Positions 33,148 to 41,703 of a stretch of 64,000 nt of DNA are shown here, piece after piece. Positions within the stretch are counted from its first letter, which is position 1; the number at the start of each line of letters is the position of its first letter. A model generated the notes under the pieces. The model was not told the origin of the DNA, did not search any database, and saw nothing but the letters and a program-made list of their open reading frames with translations. Position numbers and translations under genes: made by a program. The DNA is taken from NCBI RefSeq assembly GCF_000421345.1, contig NZ_ATWV01000009.1, positions 88,510-152,509 on the forward strand. Direction: 5' to 3'. This DNA comes from Treponema bryantii NK4A124. Its GTDB lineage: Bacteria; Spirochaetota; Spirochaetia; Treponematales; Treponemataceae.

Positions 33148-34985
33148 TGGCAAAAAAAATACTTATACTTGAATCTTCCGCGACTATGCAGAAGCTCTTT
33201 AAAAGTACACTGGATTCAAAACAGTATTCCATAGTTTTTGAATCTGAAGCAAAAGAGATTTTCAACAGTCTTTATGAAAGTTCACCTGACCTATTTCTTT
33301 TGAATTGCAGCATTACAGAGCCCGGTGCTTTTGAAATTGTTAAACTTGTCAGGACTCTACCGGACTTTAAGGAACTGCCTGTTGCCCTCTATTCAAATCT
33401 TCCAACATCTCTTGATGAAGAGTTTGCAAAAGAATGTGGAGCTACATCTTTTATTAGGCTTGATGCAGAAAGCCTTGTTCAAAATATTGACCAGCTTGCA
33501 GAAGTAGAAAGCGATAATCCTGGAAAATCAAAAAGCGCAAAAAGTAAAAAACTTGATAAAGCCCTTCTATTTTCAAGTGCTGTAAAACTGCTAAGCCAAA
33601 AGTCCTTTAATTCTATTATGACTTCTAAAATTGCAGACCTCATTGGACAGATTGATGATCTTGAAGAAATGATAAAATCATACCTGCTTATGATTGCACA
33701 GGTATGTGAGGTTCCTCTGGCTGCAATGTATATTCTGGAAAATGACGGACCTCATGGTTATTACCTGTCTGCTAAAGAAGTTCCACAAAAAGATATTTCG
33801 GACTTTTTAAATGTCTGCGAAAAAGACTTCGACAAAAATATGTCTGGTGGTATAAGTGCAAAAAACTCTGCAAAAGAAATAGATTCTGAAAATAATCTTG
33901 AAAGATTTTTCAGCAGTGAGATTCAGCTTTCAAGTTATGAATACAGAGTTTTAAAAACAGATGCTTCGGTTCTTGCTACAGTTCATATTGTTGCCCAGGG
34001 AAATATAATAAGTGACAAATTAAATTACCTTGATTTCTGCATTAATAATGCAGTTGAAGTTTTTGATAAAGCCCTGATTGTTGAAAAGAAAATCTATTTT
34101 GAAAAACGAATCCGCAGGGCCTTTAGCCGCTTTGTTCCGGAACAGATTATCGACAGTCTTGTAAAACAGGCTGATGATACTAACCAGAAAGTTGGTGTTG
34201 GAGAAACCCGTTCGGTTGCAATACTTTTCAGCGACATCCGTTCCTTTACAAATATCAGTGAAAAAAACAGAGCCGATGTACTTGTTGCCTTTTTGAACAG
34301 ATATTTTTCTACGATGGTAGAAATTATCAAAAAGCATGGTGGTACAATCGACAAGTTTATTGGCGATGCAATTATGGCAGAGTTTGGAACACCGGTCAGT
34401 TATGAGGACAACTGCCGCAGAGCAGTTATGGCTGCTTATGAAATGCGAGATGCCCTTCCGACCGTTGAAATGGGAGATCTGGTAATGCCGGACGGAATGG
34501 TCTTCAACATCGGAATCGGCATTCACTATGGCGAGGTAATTGTAGGTTCAATCGGTTCTAAAGATAAAACTGACTACTCTGTAATCGGAGATAACGTAAA
34601 TCTTGCTTCCCGTCTGGAAGGCCTTACAAAAACTTACGGCAGCCAGATTCTTGTAAGTGAAAGTGTTAGAGCCGATGCGGGAGAAGATTCTTTCTGCTTC
34701 CGCCATCTTGATGATGTTCGTGTAAAGGGAAAGAAAAATGCGGTCCCGATTTATGCCGTTGACCGCAGCCCTGATGAATTCCCGGCAGAATACAAAAATG
34801 CCTACATAAAAGGCATGGAGCTTTATAAGCAGGGAATCTGGAATCTTGCAAAAGATTATTTTGTAAAAGCACTTGAGGCAGTGGAAAATGATAAGGCCGC
34901 AAAGCTTATGCTGGACCGCTGCGAAGAGTTTATTAAAAATCCGCCTGAAAACTGGGATGGCGCGATTGCATTTATGACTAAGTAA
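33147..34985 (+). CDS. Class III adenylate cyclase with pseudo-receiver (operon 1)
   Basis: The 612-residue protein has an N-terminal receiver-like domain lacking the Asp (LFLLNCSITEPG, Asn near 51; the acidic pair reads ES), a GAF-like middle, the linker RRAFSRFVPEQIIDSL and a class III cyclase. Metal Asp residues are in LFSDIRSFT and KFIGDAIM; Lys before FIGD favours ATP; NVNLASRLE carries the transition-state Asn and Arg. The C-terminus has the TPR-like YKQGIWNLAKDYFVKALEAV. It overlaps cheA by 1 bp, so cAMP is the likely output of the array. Confidence 0.92.
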   Translation: MAKKILILESSATMQKLFKSTLDSKQYSIVFESEAKEIFNSLYESSPDLFLLNCSITEPGAFEIVKLVRTLPDFKELPVALYSNLPTSLDEEFAKECGATSFIRLDAESLVQNIDQLAEVESDNPGKSKSAKSKKLDKALLFSSAVKLLSQKSFNSIMTSKIADLIGQIDDLEEMIKSYLLMIAQVCEVPLAAMYILENDGPHGYYLSAKEVPQKDISDFLNVCEKDFDKNMSGGISAKNSAKEIDSENNLERFFSSEIQLSSYEYRVLKTDASVLATVHIVAQGNIISDKLNYLDFCINNAVEVFDKALIVEKKIYFEKRIRRAFSRFVPEQIIDSLVKQADDTNQKVGVGETRSVAILFSDIRSFTNISEKNRADVLVAFLNRYFSTMVEIIKKHGGTIDKFIGDAIMAEFGTPVSYEDNCRRAVMAAYEMRDALPTVEMGDLVMPDGMVFNIGIGIHYGEVIVGSIGSKDKTDYSVIGDNVNLASRLEGLTKTYGSQILVSESVRADAGEDSFCFRHLDDVRVKGKKNAVPIYAVDRSPDEFPAEYKNAYIKGMELYKQGIWNLAKDYFVKALEAVENDKAAKLMLDRCEEFIKNPPENWDGAIAFMTK

Positions 34986-35017
34986 TAAGAGACAAAGTTT
35001 CATACGAGGAGGATGAC

Positions 35018-36547
35018 ATGAAAACTTTTTACAAATATTTTTGTACAATTTTTGCTTCAACTTACATAGGAGTATTTTTTCTTAGAATTTATCACTACGG
35101 ATTTATTTATGAAAATCCTGGAAAAATTATTAAAGGCTGTCTTCCTACAGTTTTAATTACTCTGGGACTTATTTTAATCTGCTCTATTTTTCAATGGCCT
35201 CTTCTTAATGGTTTTGATGAAATCATTGAAAAAGGTAAAAAGAATAAGGATTCAATTACCAAAAAAGATATTGCCAGATTAAACATAATCTACCGTAATT
35301 ATGACATCATAATAATTATTGCACATATAATCGGCTTTCTGGTTGGTGCTGGTTCAACAGCCCTGCTCGAAGCTAAAAAAAGTGGTCAGGCGGTAAATCC
35401 ATATACCTTTACTTTAATTGAAATGCAGTCTCTTGCAACAGGCTTTATGTGCTACACCATAAACTATGTTCTTGTAAAAAGAATCCATATGGCAGGCCTT
35501 ATGAGGGAAGTCGGAATGAAGATGAGTGAAAATCTATTCCGAGTACAGAATGTTGCAATGTGGGCTTCTGTAGATGCTTCCATAATAAATATGATGACAG
35601 TGCCTTATGGCATTATCGTTAATTCAAAATTACCTGGTTCACATTTTGACCACTTTATCACCTACAGTTTAATCGGCTGGTTTACCAGTCTTGTGGAATT
35701 CTTTATTGTATTTAAGGTAATTACAAAGCGTATTCAGAGGACCCAGAAAACAGTCAGCAATAATCTGCTTGCAGAATCTACAAACCTGGCAGAAGCAACC
35801 AGAGTCTCTGCTGCAAACAGCCAGAATCAGTCTGCTGCCGTAAAGGAAATTGTTTCTACCATGCACGATTCTACTGAGCTTGCAAACAACATTGGAGAAA
35901 AAATTAAGGAAGTAACTGCCCTCGCAGAACAGTCCCGCGACGCTGTAATTTCCGGTAACAATGCCCTGCAGAATAATGTTAATGAGCTCATGAATATCAA
36001 GAATACCAACATGCTCACTATCGATGGTATTAAGGAACTGAACTCTAAGATTAACGGTATCTGGGATATTGTAAGCATTATCAATAATGTAGCCGATAAA
36101 ACTAAAATCATTGCCTTTAATGCTGAGCTTGAAGCTTCTAACTCAGGAGAAGCCGGAAAGAACTTCCATGTAGTTGCTACAGAAATCCGCCGCCTTTCGG
36201 ATAACATCATTGATAGTATTAAAGAAATCAGGGAAATTATAACTGATATTCAGAAGGCATCTGATACTCTTATTCAGGATAGTGAAAAAGGAACTGCTCA
36301 GATTGATAACGGCTGTGAAAGTGCTAAATCTCTGGAAAAGGAATTTGAGAGCATCATGCAGTCATCTCAGACAACTGCAGACAGCTCTAATCAGATTCTG
36401 ACTAATGTTGAACAGTTAACCGGTGCCAGCGAGCAGATTTTCGTTGCCCTGCAGGAAATTGCAAAGGGCATTGAAAGCTTCTCACAGAATATTACCAGTG
36501 TTTCTACTGCGTCGGAATCTGTGAAGGATATTGCGAGTTTGCTTTAA
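35018..36547 (+). CDS. Chemoreceptor with polytopic membrane sensor (operon 1)
   Basis: The 509-residue protein has about six membrane segments in the first 235 residues and no large external domain, followed directly by a receptor signalling domain with the tip VADKTKIIAFNAELEASN and FHVVATEIRRLSDNI. Sensing is therefore probably in the membrane or indirect. GGAGG lies 6 bp upstream of the ATG, 32 bp after the cyclase gene, so it is probably the last gene of operon 1. It has no counterpart in operon 2. Confidence 0.88.
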   Translation: MKTFYKYFCTIFASTYIGVFFLRIYHYGFIYENPGKIIKGCLPTVLITLGLILICSIFQWPLLNGFDEIIEKGKKNKDSITKKDIARLNIIYRNYDIIIIIAHIIGFLVGAGSTALLEAKKSGQAVNPYTFTLIEMQSLATGFMCYTINYVLVKRIHMAGLMREVGMKMSENLFRVQNVAMWASVDASIINMMTVPYGIIVNSKLPGSHFDHFITYSLIGWFTSLVEFFIVFKVITKRIQRTQKTVSNNLLAESTNLAEATRVSAANSQNQSAAVKEIVSTMHDSTELANNIGEKIKEVTALAEQSRDAVISGNNALQNNVNELMNIKNTNMLTIDGIKELNSKINGIWDIVSIINNVADKTKIIAFNAELEASNSGEAGKNFHVVATEIRRLSDNIIDSIKEIREIITDIQKASDTLIQDSEKGTAQIDNGCESAKSLEKEFESIMQSSQTTADSSNQILTNVEQLTGASEQIFVALQEIAKGIESFSQNITSVSTASESVKDIASLL

Positions 36548-36553
36548 AATGTC

Positions 36554-36576
36554 ATTGTCGGGCTTGACCCGACAAT
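36554..36576. repeat. Type B repeat variant after operon 1
   Basis: ATTGTCGGG and CCCGACAAT pair perfectly around CTTGA. It directly follows the last receptor gene and could form an RNA hairpin at the end of the operon, but there is no T run. Confidence 0.75.
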
Positions 36577-36599
36577 CTTGACATCACTGTAATTTCTAG

Positions 36600-36622
36600 A
36601 TTCCCCGGTCAAGCCGGGGAAT
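36600..36622. repeat. Type B repeat, identical core to 8898-8920
   Basis: ATTCCCCGG / CCGGGGAAT around TCAAG, followed by GACAC. It sits between two convergent genes. Confidence 0.85.
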
Positions 36623-36634
36623 GACACTATTAAT

Positions 36635-38329
36635 CTATTTAATATCTTTACGCATAATTTTACCGCTGATTGTCTTAGGCAGACTGTCTCTGAACTCAAC
36701 GATTCTCGGGTATTTATATGGTGCAGTTGTTTTCTTTACAAAGTTCTGGATGTCTTTTACAAGCTCGTCGCTCGGCTGGTAGCCCTTAGCAAGAACGATA
36801 GTTGCCTTTACAACCTGACCACGTACAGGGTCCGGTGCAGCTGTTACGGCACATTCTACAACTGCAGGATGCTGCATAAGAACTGATTCAACTTCGAAAG
36901 TACCAATGCGGTAACCGGAACATTTGATTACGTCGTCATTACGTCCTGTAAACCAGAAGTAGCCGTCTTCATCACGCCAGGCGTTATCAGATGTGTGATA
37001 ATAGCCGTCGTGCATTACAGACTTTGTTTTTACAGGATCGCCAAAGTATTCCATGAAGAGGCCCGGGAAGTTTCCGTTTTTCATATCAACTACGATTTCG
37101 CCAACCTCACCGTCTTCTACTTCGTTGCCTTCTTCGTCAATCAAAGTAACGTTGTAATATGGAGCAGGCTTTCCAAGACTGCCCGGCTTAATGCGTTCGT
37201 TGCCATAATTAAAGAGGCTGAGCGTTGTTTCTGTCTGGCCAAAACCTTCGCGGATTTCTTTTCCTGTGATTTCTTTCCACTTGTTGAAAACTTCTTCTGA
37301 AAGTGGCTCACCGGCTGTCGACCAATGTAGACAAGATGAGAAATCATATTTGCTCAAATCTTCCTGAATCAGGAAGCGGTAGATTGTTGGTGGCGCACAG
37401 AATGATGTAATGTGATGTTTTTCAATCTGCTTGATCAAATCAATTGGCTTAAACTTATCATGATAGTCATAGATAAATACACAGCATTCAGCAATCCACT
37501 GACCGTAAAGCTTACCCCACACTGCCTTACCCCAGCCGGTATCAGCTACAGTAAGATGGAGACCGCCCTTCTGAACCTGCTGCCAGTAGCTTGCGGTAAC
37601 AATGTGTCCAAGAGGATAAAGGTAGTTATGTGAAACTAACTTTGGATGGCTTGTAGTTCCGGATGTAAAGTAAGCAAGAAGAATATCGTCATTCTTGCTG
37701 ATTTCTTCACGCTTGAGGGCGTAGAAATCTTTAAGAGCTGCTTCGCTTACATTGAGATAACCTTCTGTAAAGTCCAGCCAGCCAGGATGCTTTGCCTTAA
37801 ACTCGGCGCTCATACCCTGGTCAATTCCAAATGGTGGAACAGCAACAAGAGTGGTAAGTGAAGGACATTCCTTTTGGGCTTCTTCGATGTAAGTAAAGAG
37901 TTCGCGGTGGTCAACTGCCACTACAGCCTTAATATAAGCGGCGTTACAACGGAATACGATATCTTCTTTTGTAAGCATGTGAGTTGCAGGAATAACAGCT
38001 GCACCAATTTTGTGCAAAGCTACAATAGAAAGCCAGAACTCGTAGCGGCGCTGGAGAATCAGCATAACAAAGTCGCCGCGTTTAATACCGATACTGCGGA
38101 AATAAGCGGCTGCTTTATCAGTGCGTTCTTTAAGCTGGCCAAAAGTCATAACAAGCTCTTCGCCGTTATCGTTGCACCATACAAAGGCCTTGGCATCTGG
38201 TGTGCGCTGGGCAAGAACATCAACTACGTCGTAACCAAAGTTGAAATTTGCCGGTACCTTTATTTTATAGTTCTCAAAAAAATCTTTATAATCTTTAAAC
38301 TCAGTTCTTTCTAGAAAATCTTCAAGCAT
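36635..38329 (-). CDS. Acyl-CoA synthetase, AMP-forming (medium-chain type)
   Basis: The start at 38329 follows AAAGGAAC; the longer frame from 38368 draws its extra 13 residues from a repeat. The 564-residue enzyme has the P-loop-like DILLAYFTSGTTSHPKLVSH, the A5 region EGFGQTETT, the hinge YFWFTGRNDDVIKCSGYRIG and the catalytic Lys in PKTISGKIMRKDIK. It should activate a fatty or branched-chain acid to its CoA ester. It follows an XRE-cupin regulator gene on the same strand, separated by 149 bp of repeats. Confidence 0.9.
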   Translation of the reverse strand: MLEDFLERTEFKDYKDFFENYKIKVPANFNFGYDVVDVLAQRTPDAKAFVWCNDNGEELVMTFGQLKERTDKAAAYFRSIGIKRGDFVMLILQRRYEFWLSIVALHKIGAAVIPATHMLTKEDIVFRCNAAYIKAVVAVDHRELFTYIEEAQKECPSLTTLVAVPPFGIDQGMSAEFKAKHPGWLDFTEGYLNVSEAALKDFYALKREEISKNDDILLAYFTSGTTSHPKLVSHNYLYPLGHIVTASYWQQVQKGGLHLTVADTGWGKAVWGKLYGQWIAECCVFIYDYHDKFKPIDLIKQIEKHHITSFCAPPTIYRFLIQEDLSKYDFSSCLHWSTAGEPLSEEVFNKWKEITGKEIREGFGQTETTLSLFNYGNERIKPGSLGKPAPYYNVTLIDEEGNEVEDGEVGEIVVDMKNGNFPGLFMEYFGDPVKTKSVMHDGYYHTSDNAWRDEDGYFWFTGRNDDVIKCSGYRIGTFEVESVLMQHPAVVECAVTAAPDPVRGQVVKATIVLAKGYQPSDELVKDIQNFVKKTTAPYKYPRIVEFRDSLPKTISGKIMRKDIK

Positions 38330-38347
38330 ATATGTTCCTTTTGATTT

Positions 38348-38389
38348 CCGGTGGTTGAGTGCATGCAAAGCATGCGTATCGAAACCACG
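38348..38389. repeat. Type A palindrome before the acyl-CoA synthetase
   Basis: CCGGTGGTTGAGTGCATGC and GCATGCGTATCGAAACCAC form the two halves; the inner stem is GCATGC. It lies in the leader of the acyl-CoA synthetase gene. Confidence 0.85.
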
Positions 38390-38405
38390 TTTGTCTTTTT
38401 GTAAA

Positions 38406-38470
38406 GGTGGTTTCGATACGGCTACGCCTACTCAACCACCGTCGATACGGCTTCGCCTACTCAACCACCA
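38406..38470. repeat. Type A palindrome plus partial tandem copy
   Basis: A full unit GGTGGTTTCGATACGGC...CTCAACCACC (38406-38440) is followed at once by a second copy that lacks its left outer arm (38441-38470). The partial duplication suggests slippage or an insertion next to an existing unit. Confidence 0.85.
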
Positions 38471-38478
38471 TGAATATC

Positions 38479-39030
38479 TTATATAATAATAGCCAAGAAT
38501 TTAGCTTTCTTATCATTCAGTGCCTGCATTCCGTGCTGCTTAGTTGCGTCAAAGTATACAGAATCACCTTCTTCCAAAGTCATTTCCTTTCCGTCTACAA
38601 CCAGCTTCATTGAGCCTTCAATCATATATTCAAACTCATGACCTGGATGTGCGTTGAAATGAATTTCGCGGGTTTCTTCCGGGGTAATAGTTACGATAAA
38701 TGGATCTGCCTTGCGATTCTGAAAGCCGGCTGCAAGAGCCTGATATTTATAGTCACTACGTCGGTCTACCGAAAGTCCTTTGTCTTTTTTAGTAAGACAA
38801 TAAGAATGCATGTGAGGTTCCTTTCCGGAAATAAGAGTTCCAAGGTCAATGCCGTATTTTTTTGACATTGACTGAAGGATTCCCACAGGAATATCAACCG
38901 TACCGGTTTCATATTTCTTATACTGTTCAATAGAGATTCCACAGACCCCCGCTGCTTCTTCAACTGAAACGTCCATAATTTCACGCAGACCGATTAAACG
39001 GTCTGCTACTGCTTTAATCTCCTCGTTCAT
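38479..39030 (-). CDS. XRE-cupin regulator next to acyl-CoA synthetase
   Basis: The start at 39030 follows GAGGTG; the ATG at 39042 overlaps that site. The 183-residue protein has an XRE helix-turn-helix (VSVEEAAGVCGISIEQYKKY) and a C-terminal cupin (HPGHEFEYMIEGSMKLVVDG, LEEGDSVYFDATKQHGMQ). It resembles the regulator at 59147 along its whole length, including the ADPFIVTITPEE and MDPFIIDIFPSS segments. It probably senses a small ligand through the cupin and controls the acyl-CoA synthetase that follows. Confidence 0.9.
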   Translation of the reverse strand: MNEEIKAVADRLIGLREIMDVSVEEAAGVCGISIEQYKKYETGTVDIPVGILQSMSKKYGIDLGTLISGKEPHMHSYCLTKKDKGLSVDRRSDYKYQALAAGFQNRKADPFIVTITPEETREIHFNAHPGHEFEYMIEGSMKLVVDGKEMTLEEGDSVYFDATKQHGMQALNDKKAKFLAIII

Positions 39031-39049
39031 ATTGCACCTCATTTAATAG

Positions 39050-39108
39050 ATTTCCGAACCTAGTCCGGAAATGACAGGGCCTGTCATCGTCGGGCTTACC
39101 TCGACAAT
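39050..39108. repeat. Type B repeat pair in leader of XRE-cupin gene
   Basis: Two diverged units: GATTTCCGAACCTAGTCCGG plus AAATGACA, then TGTCATCGTCGGGCTTACC plus TCGACAATTC. They lie between the predicted promoter and the XRE-cupin gene, thus within the transcript. Confidence 0.6.
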
Positions 39109-39111
39109 TCT

Positions 39112-39140
39112 ATAATACAAAACTTCGATTTAATAATCAA
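39112..39140 (-). promoter_or_regulatory. Predicted promoter of the XRE-cupin gene
   Basis: TTGATT (39140-39135), 17 bp, TATTAT (39117-39112). The rest of the 39043-39232 gap is AT-rich with no other feature I can name. Confidence 0.5.
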
Positions 39141-39232
39141 TAGAAAAATTAAAAAATATTAAAAAACTTTAGTATAATTAAATGTTATAATATGTAGACA
39201 CTGACTATAGAATTAAAAAGAAAATAACTTTC

Positions 39233-39847
39233 TTACAAATTAATCAGGAGATTATAAGCTTCGTCTGCAGTTTTTGCCACTAAGCCAGGGTTATGTTCTT
39301 CCAGAGACTCATAAGAATTAAGTCCCCATGGAACTGAAACGATAGGAATATCATTTTTTCTGCAGGCTTCTATATCGCGCAGTTCATCACCAATATAAAC
39401 GATTTTTTTGTTAATGACTTTTTTGGCCTTTGCAAGAGCCTTCTTTTTACCGAATAAAGAAACATCAGTTCTTAAAAATGAGAAGAAAGAATCGAGTTGG
39501 TATTTTTTTAGAAAAGATTTTACAGTTTTTAAGGAATTAGATGTAAGAATACCAAGTTCATAGCCTTCATTACTTAACTTTTTGATTAATTCTGGAGCTT
39601 CTGGCAGAACCTTTAATTCATCAGATCTTTCTGAAAGCTTTTTCTTCAGCTGATAAATAAGATATGGAAGCTTCCATAATTTTACTTCTGCCATTTTTAC
39701 TAACTGCAATGCAGAAAAATGAGTGTTAATATCACCATCGAGCTTTTTATAGCCGTATTTTTCTGCATGAGAGTTAATTATTTCAAGACCTGCAGAAATT
39801 GTATCTGCAATAGTGCCGTCAAAATCAAAAAGAATAAATGAATTCAT
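39233..39847 (-). CDS. HAD family phosphatase, Gph-like
   Basis: The 204-residue protein has HAD motif I FDFDGTIADT (nucleophile Asp), motif II TSN, a Lys near KKALAKAKK and motif IV YIGDELRDIEAC, with a helical cap between motifs I and II. It resembles phosphoglycolate-phosphatase-like subfamily IA enzymes; substrate unknown. It follows the acyl-CoA synthetase gene by 22 bp, and that gap holds the perfect palindrome TACTATATATAGTA (39851-39864), with no Shine-Dalgarno. Confidence 0.85.
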   Translation of the reverse strand: MNSFILFDFDGTIADTISAGLEIINSHAEKYGYKKLDGDINTHFSALQLVKMAEVKLWKLPYLIYQLKKKLSERSDELKVLPEAPELIKKLSNEGYELGILTSNSLKTVKSFLKKYQLDSFFSFLRTDVSLFGKKKALAKAKKVINKKIVYIGDELRDIEACRKNDIPIVSVPWGLNSYESLEEHNPGLVAKTADEAYNLLINL

Positions 39848-39869
39848 ATATACTATATATAGTAACTCA

Positions 39870-41516
39870 TTAATCTTCTACTTTCAACACTTCTCTGCGG
39901 TATTTTGTTCCAATTTCTGTAAGCTTAAATTTCTGAATTTTTCCGGAACCGGTCATAGGGAACTCGTCCATAAACATAACCAGCTGAGGCCACTTAAACT
40001 TAGAAAGCTTGTCGCGGCAGAATTCAATTACATCCTGTTCTGTAAGCTTTTTACCTTCGTGCAGAATAATGAAGGCACCTGTGATTTCGCCGTAGCGTTC
40101 ACTCTTAACAGCTGCAACCTGAATGTCTTTAATTTCCGGCATCTGAATAAGGAACTCTTCAATTTCACGAGGATAAATATTTTCACCACCACGGATAATC
40201 ATATCTTTGATACGTCCGGTAATGCGGAAATTTCCGTTTTCGTCTTTTACACCAAGGTCACCGGAATGAAGGTATCCGTTTTTATCAATTGTTTCTGCGG
40301 TTGCTTCCGGCATCTTATAGTAGCCCTTCATAACGTTCCAGCCCTTACAGCACATTTCACCCTGCACTCCAACCGGACATTCTTTTCCTGTTTCCGGATC
40401 AAGAACTTTTACATCAATTCCTTCAAAAGCATCGCCTACAGTTGTGGCCTTTACTTCAACAGAATCATTCCAGTGACTCTGAGTCATTCCAGGGCTGGAT
40501 TCTGTAAGGCCGTAAACAGAAGTAATTTCCGGCATGTGCATTTTTTCAATTACAGTCTTCATCAGTTCAACTGGAACTCCGGAACCTGCCATAATACCAG
40601 TACGGAGTGAAGACAAATCAAACATGCTGAACATAGGATGATTAAGCTCTGCAATGAACATTGTTGGAACACCGTAAAGCGAAGTACACTTCTCTTTCTG
40701 AATTGAAGCAAGGGCTACAAGAGGATCAAAGCTTTCGAGCAATACATGGGTACCGCCGTGAGTCAAAACTGCCATAACACCAAGTACAATTCCAAAACAG
40801 TGGAAAAGAGGTACCAGGAGACAGAGCTTATCATTTTCTGTATAACGCATACGCTCGCCGATAATAAAACCATCATTAATAATATTGCGGCTTGTAAGCA
40901 TAACGCCCTTAGGGAAGCCTGTAGTTCCAGAAGTATACTGCATGTTTACAACATCTTCAGGTGTAACTTCGCTTTCTATTTTATGGATGATTTCGATATC
41001 AACATGCTGTCCCAAAAGCAGAAGCTCTGGTGTAGAATAAAGTCCGCGGTATTTTTCCGGACCCATAAACACAACATTTTTGAGGCATGGGAAGCGTGCA
41101 GACTTAAGACAACCGCGCTCATATTCATCAAGCTCAGGAACAAGTTCCTTAATCATCTGAACATAGTTAGAATCCTTTACACCATCTGTAAGACAGAGTG
41201 TTGTTAAATCAGACTGCTTAACAAGATATTCAAGTTCGTGGAGTTTATAAGATGTATTTACAGTTACACCTACTGCGCCAAGACGGGCACATGCAAACAT
41301 ATATGTAAGCCAGTCAGGTACATTAGTTGCCCAGATACCAACGTTGTCTCCCTTTCGTACGCCAATTGCATATAGTCCGCAGGCAAGGTCGTCTACTCGT
41401 TTATCAAACTGAGCGTAAGTAAAGCGAAGGTCGCGGTCTGCGTATACCATAAATTCGTGGCTTGGGTTAGCCTTAGTTTTTTCTCTTAAAAGCTGGCTTA
41501 ATGTTAATTCAATCAT
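39870..41516 (-). CDS. Acyl-CoA synthetase, AMP-forming (second)
   Basis: The start at 41516 follows GGTGGAG. The 548-residue enzyme has [20 protein letters not shown], the A5 region [50 protein letters not shown] and the C-terminal Lys region [12 protein letters not shown]. It belongs to the FadD-like acyl-CoA synthetase group. It is divergent from chemosensory operon 2 and lies upstream of the HAD gene on the same strand. Confidence 0.92.
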   Translation of the reverse strand: MIELTLSQLLREKTKANPSHEFMVYADRDLRFTYAQFDKRVDDLACGLYAIGVRKGDNVGIWATNVPDWLTYMFACARLGAVGVTVNTSYKLHELEYLVKQSDLTTLCLTDGVKDSNYVQMIKELVPELDEYERGCLKSARFPCLKNVVFMGPEKYRGLYSTPELLLLGQHVDIEIIHKIESEVTPEDVVNMQYTSGTTGFPKGVMLTSRNIINDGFIIGERMRYTENDKLCLLVPLFHCFGIVLGVMAVLTHGGTHVLLESFDPLVALASIQKEKCTSLYGVPTMFIAELNHPMFSMFDLSSLRTGIMAGSGVPVELMKTVIEKMHMPEITSVYGLTESSPGMTQSHWNDSVEVKATTVGDAFEGIDVKVLDPETGKECPVGVQGEMCCKGWNVMKGYYKMPEATAETIDKNGYLHSGDLGVKDENGNFRITGRIKDMIIRGGENIYPREIEEFLIQMPEIKDIQVAAVKSERYGEITGAFIILHEGKKLTEQDVIEFCRDKLSKFKWPQLVMFMDEFPMTGSGKIQKFKLTEIGTKYRREVLKVED

Positions 41517-41577
41517 GTAATACTCCACCTTTATAATATAGAAAACAGGCTTCTTATTCAAGAGAAAAATTTAATTA

Positions 41578-41613
41578 TAATAAAATATTTAAGTATAATT
41601 AAATATTTTATTA
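41578..41613. promoter_or_regulatory. Perfect 15-bp AT-only inverted repeat between divergent genes
   Basis: TAATAAAATATTTAA (41578-41592) and TTAAATATTTTATTA (41599-41613) are perfect complements with a 6-bp spacer. It lies between the acyl-CoA synthetase start and the operon 2 receptor start. It could be an operator or an AT-rich hairpin; no T run suited to termination follows. Confidence 0.5.
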
Positions 41614-41668
41614 CGCTCTATCCTACCCTTACCCCTCTCATACCCTCCCTTTGTAAAGTGATTTTAAC

Positions 41669-41696
41669 TTGATTTTTGGTTAACTTGTGAGATAAT
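41669..41696 (+). promoter_or_regulatory. Predicted chemosensory operon 2 promoter, leaderless type
   Basis: TTGATT (41669-41674), 16 bp, GATAAT (41691-41696), then 7 bp to the ATG at 41704. Confidence 0.45.
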
Positions 41697-41703
41697 TAAC
41701 TTT

